From positions 10,912,001-10,976,000 of the forward strand of contig NC_068569.1 of NCBI RefSeq assembly GCF_025698545.1: a stretch of 64,000 nucleotides of DNA, read 5' to 3'. The translations under genes were made by a program, and so were the position numbers. Of the stretch, positions 54,536 through 64,000 are shown one piece after another. The notes under the pieces were generated by a model. That model saw only the letters and a list, made by a program, of their open reading frames with translations, was not told where the DNA came from and ran no database searches. This DNA is from Gossypium raimondii (lineage: Eukaryota; Streptophyta; Magnoliopsida; Malvales; Malvaceae). Each line of letters opens with the position of its first letter. The stretch's first letter is position 1.

Positions 54536-55777
54536 GGGGGTTTTTTATAAAACTAACCTAAAAAATTTAATTAATTACATAAATAATTCATTTTTTAAAT
54601 TAAACACGTAAATCACCTAAAATCTATTCTGAAAGTTGTTGGAGCCAAAAAGTTTGGCGCCACCAACATGCCACATCAGCAACCATGATTAAAAAATTAT
54701 TTTTTTAGTGAGCCGCCACCTGTATAAATAACAAGAACTGTAATTTCTGAAAAATGGGAAGGACTTTAAAAAGAATTTCCATTTTGGCTTCACCAGTTTA
54801 CAAAGCTACGCACCCTTTTTCCAATGAGTTTTTTTTTTTTTAAGTTTTTCAAAATTTTAAATATATTTAAAAAATCTTTTTGCCTTTACCTATTATAAAA
54901 TATTTTAAAATTTTAAAATTGATTATACTTAAAAAATTTAATATGTTCAAAATTTTAATATATTTAAATATATTAAGTATATTAAAATTTAAAATTTTAA
55001 ATTGGTTATACTCAACATTTTCTTTAACATATTTAAAATTTTAATATATTTAAAAAATTTAACTTTTTAAAATTTTAAATATATTAAAATATTTTTCTCT
55101 TTACCTATTAAAATATATTAAATATATTAAAATTTCAATATATTTAAAAATATATTGAATATATTAAAATTTTAATATATTAAAATTTTAAAATTGGTTA
55201 TAATTAACATTTTTAATATATTTATTTTTTAAAAATATATCAAATATATTAAAATTAGTTATACTTAAACTTTTTAATATATTTAAATTTTAATATATTT
55301 AAAAAATTAAGTTTTTTAAAATTTTAAATATATTAAGAAAATCTTTTTATCTTTACCTATTAAAAATATATTTTTAATATATATATTTAATATATTGAAT
55401 TTTAAAATTAATTATACTTAACATTTTTTTGATATATTTAAAATCTTTAAAAACTAAAAAAAAATCACATTTCAGCTTTGGAAACTGGTGGCACCAATTT
55501 ATTTGGCTCCACCAAAAAATGAACTTTTTTTTAAAGTCCCTCATTTTTTAAAAAATTGCAGTATTTTTTTGATATTTATATAGGTGGCTCAGTTTTACAT
55601 GAGCCCATCAAAAAATTAATTTTTTTTATCCCAGTTGCTGATGTGGCATGTTACTAGCGCCAAATTCTTTGGCTCTATCAATTTTCCTTGTAGATTTTAA
55701 GTGATTTACATGTTTAATACAAAAATAAGTCATTTATATAATTAATTAAAATTTTTAGGTTAATTTTATAAAAAGCC
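54536..55777. mobile_element. large foldback element (about 1.24 kb) with AT-rich core
   Basis: The arms of about 270 bases are inverted copies: both ends run TTTTTATAAAA then TTAACCT or CTAACCT, TTAATTAATTA, and further in GTGATTTACATGTTTAA, CCACATCAGCAAC and AGGTGGCTC. The core (54830-55460) is almost pure A and T, with TATTAAAATTTTAA-type words repeated many times and partly inverted. Flanking sequence gives no clean target duplication (AATTCACAC against AATTGAACA), so the superfamily is uncertain, although the length of the inverted arms suggests a Mutator-like non-autonomous element. Confidence 0.75.
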
Positions 55778-56394
55778 TGTGAATTGAACACAAGTACAAC
55801 CAGCTTAAGCTGGTTTCCGCCGATTTTTGAGTATCTGTACATTTTTTTAAAAGTCTAAAGGATATTTCATTGCGGATTTAGGGTTCTGATGGAATATATT
55901 GCAGAGGTTATACACGTGATTCTGCTCTGGCAGAAGTGCACACAGAGATAAATTTGACAATAAACCCCTGCCTCTTAGCGGCTTTCTTTTTCAACACTTC
56001 TATGCGGAGATGGATGTAATATAATTGATAGTTTAAGTTTATTATTTGTTTGTAAGTTCGCCAGCTATCCAATGGGAAAAGAAAAGAGTAGCATTCCACG
56101 CTCAAGCAGAAGAAAGCAACAAACACTATCGTAATCTCGTGCTTGACCAACGCATTCAATGCATTACACCATGAATCGGAGCGACATGAAGCTAGGTACA
56201 CAGTGCTAAACAAAGAGGCATATATCACACCCATTCACACCGGGCCAGCTTGAGGAGAGGATTTGCCAATGTGAAGAACATAAGTTAGATGACGGGACGA
56301 AAACATAAGAGGTAGAAGATATATAACATGAGTGGATCTACATATTTGAATTACTACATATCCACTTGTTTAGTATTTCATTATAAAATAAACT
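55778..56394. other. unassigned DNA
   Basis: One minus-strand open frame of 108 codons (55908-56234) lies here. It has two hydrophobic stretches but no recognised family and no visible splice partners, so it is not called a gene. Confidence 0.4.
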
Positions 56395-56720
56395 TCAAAG
56401 TTTAAATTTATCCATGTTGCAAAACCTTCGTTAAGCCAAAAATGAGTCCACCATTCCATTGTTACAAGATTGCCGAACCATTGGTGAGCAACTTCACGTG
56501 CTACAACTATTGTAAGCTGACAAGACGGAAAAGTTACAATGAAAAATATGTTGCTAAGAACCTTTTGGATTGATGGGAAAAATATTCTTTTACTGCGGGA
56601 GTTACTACTAGTTGATGAAAATAATTTGTTGAAAGTAGACACTTTTATATGTAACTTACCCGCTGATTTCTAGCAGCTGTAGAGTGTGAATCAGTAGAAA
56701 GCATATCATTTTCTCGCTAT
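56395..56720 (-). pseudogene. fragment of an M1 aminopeptidase gene carrying the zinc-site exon
   Basis: The fragment matches the end of exon 6 ([18 protein letters not shown]), the following intron, and exon 7 ([16 protein letters not shown] to FATW) of the intact gene at 49025-49350. The zinc-binding HEVAH reads REVAH, so the first histidine ligand is lost. Nothing of the rest of the gene is nearby. Because the intron is kept, this is a DNA-level copy and not a retrocopy. It lies directly downstream of the threonine synthase fragment on the same strand. Confidence 0.85.
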
Positions 56721-56850
56721 GATAAATAATACAGTGGAAGGATTGTTTTCATGTTGTTTGAAACGAAAAAAAAATCGAATCTAATCTAATCTGAAAAGAA
56801 GAAATCAGAACATTTAAGAAAACATAAATAATAAAAAATAAAAAATTTTA

Positions 56851-58069
<1,219 letters not shown>

Positions 58070-59633
58070 ATGAACCCTAATAAACACTGTCTGCTTCAGC
58101 TCTACGAAGCAGCTTTGAAGGGTTGCGTCGTCAGTCGTCACCATCCGAAATGACCCGCTCATTCTCCATAAAGTCTCTCTCACTTCATTCACTGAAACCC
58201 CTCTGCACGCATCAGCTTTGGCTGGTCATTTTGACTTCACCGAAGCTCTATTGAGTGCAAAGCCTGGACTTGCGTCTCGGCTCGACTCCTTCAATCACCC
58301 GCCCCTTCACTTGGGTTCCGCCGAGGGCCACCTTTAGATTGTCAAAGCATTGTTGGCCTGCAAATTTTGATGTCTGCTTGGTCCGGATGAAGATGGAAGA
58401 ATCCCTCTCCATTTAGCGGTGATGAGGGGACGAGTCGAAGTCCTACAAGAACTGATCACCGCTGAGTCTAACTCGGTGCTTGAGAAATTGAATGGGAATA
58501 CAGTTCTACACTAGGCGGTGCAATAATGCTCCAAAACAGTTGGTGAAACAGCTGAAACAGGACGAGGTTTTCGACTTCAGACACCACCTAGGCAATACCA
58601 TACTCCATTCAGCTGTTTTGCTGAAGCAAAACCGAGGTAAATTGACAGTAAAAAAACATGGTATGTGCTATTAATTAACTATATATTTTCCAATTAATTA
58701 ACTAGTTATTGTTCCTTTTTTCAGACCATAAGATACTTGGTTTCGCTATCTAAAGCAAAAGAAAAAAGATGGTCGCGTTAAACCTAATGGGTTTCAGCGC
58801 CCTGGATTTGGTAGAGCGTTATCCAGAAGATTTCAAGGGCATAAAATAGGAGACATTCTTTTCAAAGCTGAAGTAGAATTAGAAGTAGGACAACGTCAAC
58901 TGACGAGGACTCGAATACAACAAATCTAGAACCAGTTGCTGTTGGTGAGGAGCCCGGAGTGAAGGCGACCAAACCAGGATTCAGTAGCTTGGGGATGAAG
59001 TGAGTGTACCGTAAATTCAAGAATTACTTGAAACGTCAATCTAATTGGGTGGAGAACATGCAGGGGACATTGATGCTGGTGGCCACGTTAATTGCAACCA
59101 TTTCTTTCCAAGCTGCAGTCAGCCCGCCAGGCGGAGTTTGGGCGCAAGATTACACGGACTCCGTGGGTGCTTACAATTGCAAAGTGGATTATGGCAAATG
59201 TGTTGCCAGAAACGCCGTGCTGGCCTACGTTTATCTCGATCTCTACCTCTTGCTGACGATTTACGCGATGATCTCGTTCACTACATCTCTGGGAGTTGTC
59301 CTTTTAGCGATCAGCGGGCTTCCCCTGAAGAACAAGCTTTGCACTCGGCTCATGATAATAGCTATGGTTTTAGCAATTTCGTTCGTGTTTGCTACCTTCG
59401 AGACGGCGCTAACGCTTGTGACCCCTGATCATATCTATTACACAAGTTCCAACTCGTTGAAAACAATAAAGTATATCTGGTATGGGTTGGAAGGAATTGT
59501 CACTGCGTTCGGCCTGATATGCCTTCTCTTTTGGCTTCTGTACAAGTTACGCTTTGTTTCTGATTGCTTTTCAAAATTACTTCTGTACTTAAAAGTTGAA
59601 GTTACAAGCCATTGCCAAACAGACAGTTTTTGA
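58070..59633 (+). pseudogene. decayed ankyrin-repeat/PGG-domain membrane protein gene
   Basis: The first part (58070-58640) encodes ankyrin repeats similar to the BDA1/ITN1 group (ETPLHASALAGHFDFTEALL, PPLHLGSAEGHL, DGRIPLHLAVMRGRVEVLQE, LNGNTVLH), but a frame change near 58150 and several in-frame stops interrupt them. An intron-like gap follows (about 58637-58723), then more repeat sequence (GFSALDLVERYPEDFKG), again with stops. From 59004 a clean frame of 209 codons holds the PGG domain (QGTLMLVATLIATISFQAAV, SPPGGVWAQD) and four membrane segments. Members of this family act in defence signalling and salt responses at the plasma membrane. The last 27 codons or so come from the adjacent hAT MITE. 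The gene as a whole cannot make a full protein; whether the PGG frame is expressed alone is unknown. Confidence 0.85.
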
Positions 59634-60087
59634 ACTCAAACTTTTGCTTTTTCAAAAACTTTTTTTTTTGGAGTTTTATATTCTAATATATTTTATATTG
59701 AAATTTATTTTAAATATATAAAATTATATATTTAAATTTATAATGATTATATTTTAATTCTTATAGATTATATATTTAAATTAAATAATTGATATTAATT
59801 ACTTACAAATATTTAAAATTTATATTTCATACATTAAAATATTAATAACGAGTTACAATAAATTATTCTTTTATATTTTTACTAAAATATTATAATATTA
59901 ACAAATTTAAACATTATTTAAATGTATATTTTTAATTCACTACATCATATTTAAAATGGACATGATATTTCTCAATAATATTTTTGATAGCAATACTAAA
60001 CACTTAAATTTTAGATTAAGTTTTCATAAGCAATTTTTCACAGTATTTTTCAAAAGCACTTTCCAAAAGCAATAAGAAACTAGCCCT
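59550..60087. mobile_element. hAT-type MITE overlapping the end of the PGG frame
   Basis: Read on the minus strand this element begins AGGGCTAGTTTCTTATTGC and has AAAGTGCTTTTGAAAA subterminal repeats and an AT-rich core that aligns over about 200 bases with the MITE in the PDH E2 gene at 32703-33383. The other end lies near 59550 (GCTTTGTTTCTGATTGC) and is degenerate. About 540 bp, non-autonomous; no exact target duplication found. Confidence 0.7.
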
Positions 60088-60559
60088 TAATCCACTTGGC
60101 AAGGAAATTATTATCACCTCTCTAAATGAATCAAGATCTTGTTAGTTGAGAGAAGTATAATTTTCAATAAAAGATTCAAATCCAGATATGAGTATTATGT
60201 TTAAAGATTTAAACTTTATAACTATCAAATAATAAAAGGTTTCTTACAAAAGAGTAGGCTTTTTTTTTTTAAATTAGGAGAGAAATGCGGCATTCTTGCT
60301 ACTTGATTAAGAGGTTGTTAGCAAAGAGTAGAGTTTAGTGTATTTATACTATTATAGATTTGAAATAAAATCTTAATTTTGTAAACTTTTCATAAAACTA
60401 ATTTGTGAGTCGTATTCAATCTTTTCCAATACTTTGAATTTTTTTTTCATATTTGGTGGTAGAGTTTTCTATAAAATGAAAATTGATATGGAAAAGTTTT
60501 CATATCTGATGAGCGTTAATTACAAAAAAGATTTCTTCATAATTGGAGTTTTGGCTCAT
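60088..60559. other. AT-rich intergenic DNA
   Basis: Nothing recognised between the hAT MITE and the CAT microsatellite. Confidence 0.55.
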
Positions 60560-60571
60560 CATCGCTATCTT

Positions 60572-60630
60572 CATCATCATCATCATCATCATCATCATTT
60601 CCATCTCCATTTCCATCTCCATCTTGATCT
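60572..60630. repeat. CAT/ATC trinucleotide microsatellite
   Basis: Nine perfect CAT units (60572-60598) followed by a degenerate CATTTC and CATCTC compound run. It creates artificial His-rich, Ile-rich and Met-rich frames on both strands, which are not genes. Confidence 0.9.
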
Positions 60631-60729
60631 TCATATTCATCTCCAATATTATCTTCATCTTGTTATTCCGTGCTAGACTGTATTTGCATTCTAGGTTGTC
60701 ATCGTATATCGTTAGTTGTATTAGTAAGT

Positions 60730-62520
60730 GATTACGAAGATGATCCACCTCTATAGAATAGTGATTCTAATAGTGTTTGCAATACTATTGGGGAGAAATA
60801 TATGGTGTTGAACTACCTGATTGTGCATAGAATGCTGAAATTGTAGGCGATCCTAAATACAATAGTGTTGTTGATGGTAGTGGCGTGTAATATGCTCCTA
60901 TAAAGGGAGGTGGTGCAAAAAAATACTCATGAGGAAGGTGTTAATGCATGGTATGATGGTGGAATGGATGAAAGGGCATATATAAATGATGCTGTATAAT
61001 TAACGCTTGTGTGAAAAACATGAAGCTGTTAGTAAATGCACCAGAAAATATATGAACCATACTCATCGGAAGGTGCACCTATTGGTCTAGGATTTGGGAT
61101 TGAAACTAATGATGATGAACTCAATGCATGTACTCCCGATTGCGGCCTCATATGGGGTCGCATTGGTCTTTTGCGATTAACTTGTCTATTCCTTTTCTCT
61201 TCTGGCAATAAATATGGTTTACCATTAAGTCTAAACAATTTCATGAAATCCGAAGATGTCGTCAAATTCAGTCTAACAATTTGTTCGCGTATAGGTATAA
61301 AATCATATCTATGTTCCAATAAGTTAATATACTATGCAAGAAATTTAGGCCAATCTTCATCGGTTCTCACTCGCAAGTTAATTTTTTGATGTTCATCAAG
61401 GTTTTGAGGTAAGGGCGAAATATTTTACACAAATTCAAACTGGTGCATCACTCGATCAAATTCATGTATCTCAACTATTGCAAAAACTATTAATGACACT
61501 TTGACGTGACAGATATTATGATTCGTAAAAAATTCAAACGGGATACATTCTTTAATTCTCAAAATAGAGCATTCAAACTACAGTATGAAATTATAAATTT
61601 CATTACGTACCTAATATTAAAATTCAAATCCTGACATAATTATTATATAATTGAAAATTTCAAAAGCTAACATCAGCTTTTGACCGTTGATTTAACAATA
61701 ACTGGATATCCTCAAGCTTATTTGATATACCCACATGACTCAAATCCTTGTTCCACCTATTCAAATAATATATTGCTCCAAAAATATAATAATGAAAAAA
61801 ATACGATAACTATATTATTAAATACATCTTACCTTATTATGAGTGAGAATTGATAAGAGAAGTTTACCCATGAATGTAAAAATGGTAAGTGATACCATGC
61901 CTATGGTTGAAGAAAGGGTATACAACCATCAATTTTAATTTTATGTGCTTCTGTTGCCTAACACATCTCTTGGTACAATGTAGTTAAGATAGCTAATCCC
62001 TAATTAAGTCGTCTGACTTCTTTTAAGTTAATTAGTTGTAGGAGTCACATTAAATATACTAGAGTTTGACATTTATTTAACATTAGAAGACCCCTGAACA
62101 ACCTTCGTATGACTGCTCGAGTGAATTATTATCTTTCAACCACACTAGAAGAGTTGTTGATATGTGAGAAATTATCTCTTAACCATTCCATATTTATCTA
62201 ATTACCACTAAACTTGTCTGACATCTTGCCTAATAGCTGGTGGCAAATTGGCTTTCAATCTCCAATGTGCACTACCCTCGTAACGATTACCTCATCAATT
62301 GGTAGATCGAGTTGTAATGCCACATCTTTGAGTGTAATCATACACTCACCGCACAGAAGATGAAATGTGTATATTTTGAGTCTCCATCTCTCCAGCAAAA
62401 CACTAATAACTGTGGGCTCCAATTTAGTCCCGTGAAGCATACAAGACACATATAAGAATCTCGCCTCTTTCAAGTACTGTTCAATAACATGTGGTGCTCT
62501 CGTACTTAAATTGTGTATAT
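60730..62520 (-). pseudogene. decayed plant-mobile-domain (PMD) gene, element-derived
   Basis: In transcript order: near 62473-62255 a PMD core (ERWRLKIYTFHLLCGECMIT, LKDVALQLDLPIDEV); at 62240-61850 further PMD blocks (DNFSHINNSSS, LLMLNK, AWYHLPFLHSWVN); at 61319-61029 the distal part (HRYDFIPIREQIV, LNGKPYLLPEEKRNRQ); and near 60750 a tail (SLFYRGGSSS). PMD proteins are plant proteins tied to transposable elements, including Mutator-like and gypsy-type ones; a few host members silence transposons. The order of all blocks is preserved but the frame is broken in several places, so it is a fossil. Whether it belonged to an element or was a host paralogue cannot be told here. Confidence 0.8.
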
Positions 62521-64000
62521 ATGTTTCAACAATTCGATCTTTGTCTTGATTATATAAATATAAAAAAATATGATAATATTAACAATTTAATAATGATATT
62601 AGTTAAAAATAAAAAAATATGATGATTATTTTCTTACCATTTGTAATTAGATGTTGGATATGTATTTGTGATCCAAACGAATTAGAGACGTTGACATTTT
62701 TAAAATCGGTAACCTTTATCAAATTAAATAAGATTAATTAATTTAGACAATGAAATAAAAATATAATATTATTAAATTACCACTAAATTAATAATTTATT
62801 TAATATAAAAATATTGTTAAACCTATTAAAATAAACAAAATAAAATAATAAATTACCTTATTTTACTTAAAATCTTTGAAACGATAAAAATCAAACAAAA
62901 TCAAGAAATTACTAAATGTTAGGATAGAAAATTAAGAGAAGAAGAAATTGAGAGAAAAGTGGAGGAGTTTATATGAAGTTAGGGTTTAGGAGCTGTTGGA
63001 ATGTTTTTGATTTCTTTTCACGGTTCAGATTTTCTAATCATTGGGATCTAACTATTCATATTTATTTTTTTTAATTTAATTTTAAAAAGAAGAAGCAAGA
63101 ACACTTTTGCCTATGTGGCAACCACCCCACGCAAAGTCGACTTATTCCTTAAATTTAAAAAGTAAAACGCATAATGATAAATTTGGTCACTAATATTTAC
63201 ATTTTTGTTAAAATGGCTCTGATTGTATTTTTGAGCCTTTTTTGGTCATCAACCTTTGTTCTTTTTTTAATCTGTTTTTTTATCAGATTTAATAAAAGTA
63301 CCATTAAAAAAGTAAACAGGGATGATATAGAATTTCATATGTGGAATATTTTTAATGAGATGTAATTTATTACTTATCTAGCCTAATAAGATAAATACAT
63401 ATGAAAAATAATAAAATAAATAAATAATACATTAAATTAAAAAATTCTTAATTTAAAGAAAATAAACATAACTATCTAAAAATTTAACTCAAGAGAAAAA
63501 GTATCAATAAACAAACATATGAAATAGTGAAACCTTTTGAAATAAAAGAAAGATTGAAACCTTAAATTTATTTATTTAATTTGTTAAAATAAATAAATTG
63601 AACAAAAGAATAAAAGTTGATTGCCAAAAAGCTCAAAAAGATAATTAGGGTCATTTTAATAAAACATGCAAACCTTAGCAACCAAATTTATGACTAAGCC
63701 AAAGTAAAATAACCTATTCTCCTAATTTTTATCTGAAATCAGCATATTTGACTAATTTCCCCGATTGGTAAAGGTTATCAAGTTTTGGTGAGAATGCATG
63801 CATCAAACCATAACTCATCAGCTCCAATGGATATGGATTACACATCATCTTACATTGTCTCCCCTCGTAAAACAAAACCGAACCGGCTTAAATTGTCTGC
63901 AACACAGCTTATATAACCAAAACCTCTATTTAATCGAAACCGTCAAAATCCCAACGCTACCACCCATCCAAACGCTCAGAATCTGATTCATACAATCACA
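62521..64000. other. AT-rich intergenic DNA to the window end
   Basis: No gene is recognised. The open frames at 63174-63365 and 63798-63986 have no family features. A less AT-rich stretch from about 63780 to the end may be the leader or promoter of a gene starting beyond the window, but nothing in it proves this. Confidence 0.5.

Noticed and set aside
55908-56234. 108-codon minus-strand frame with hydrophobic stretches
   Set aside because: No recognised family, no splice partners, and it lies between broken fragments and a foldback element.
60434-60748. His-rich, Ile-rich and Met-rich frames on both strands
   Set aside because: All are produced by the CAT microsatellite and have no other coding signal.
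63780-64000. Possible gene start at the window edge
   Set aside because: The region is only somewhat less AT-rich; the open frame has no motif and the window ends too soon to judge.

Overview
The window is plant nuclear DNA. The genes are intron-rich with GT-AG introns, the intergenic DNA is very AT-rich, and every recognisable protein is closest to a dicot protein. The kinds of repeat present (a large TGTAATAGCCC...GGGTGTTACA LTR, plant-mobile-domain remnants, Mutator-type foldback MITEs, hAT MITEs) and the protein sequences suggest a malvid, most likely cotton (Gossypium). That assignment is inference from memory, not a database match.

Gene-rich left part (1-22 kb): a casein kinase 1-like kinase (+, 13 exons), a small DUF3511 protein (-), eIF4A (-, 4 coding exons plus a leader intron), an intronless N-myristoyltransferase (-, leader intron) and a telomere-repeat-binding Myb/histone-H1 protein of the TRB/SMH family (-, 6 exons). 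Between them lie three foldback MITEs, two of them with exact 9-bp target duplications, and a tRNA-derived SINE with an exact 9-bp duplication inside a TRB intron.

Repeat-rich middle (22.6-28.7 kb): a 2.9 kb solo LTR with an exact TATAA duplication and an internal minisatellite, then AT-rich DNA with a probable hAT remnant.

Second gene block (28.7-41.6 kb): mitochondrial pyruvate dehydrogenase E2 (+, 19 exons, a hAT MITE in intron 13), the mitochondrial import channel protein TIM23 (-, intronless) and a clade-A protein phosphatase 2C close to HAB1 (+, 4 coding exons). Coding lengths of the spliced models close in frame: 475, 413, 276, 549, 494 and 881 residues for CK1, eIF4A, TRB, E2, PP2C and the aminopeptidase.

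Duplicated aminopeptidase region (41.8-57.3 kb, all -): one intact M1 aminopeptidase (APM1 type, 19 exons), one downstream copy that lost about 3 kb through an exon 2-to-exon 11 deletion, and a distant fragment carrying only the zinc-site exon with a changed histidine. That fragment abuts the 5' part of a threonine synthase gene. An internally deleted Ty1-copia element and a 1.2 kb foldback element separate the intact gene from the fragments.

Right part (57.3-64 kb): a decayed ankyrin-repeat/PGG-domain gene whose open C-terminal part runs into a hAT MITE, a decayed plant-mobile-domain gene, and AT-rich DNA without a gene. I saw no tRNA, rRNA or CRISPR array. I did not find a clear undescribed multi-gene system; the most unusual items are the aminopeptidase/threonine synthase rearrangements, the MITE-capped PGG reading frame, the ACGT-rich foldback element and the telo-boxes just upstream of several start codons.
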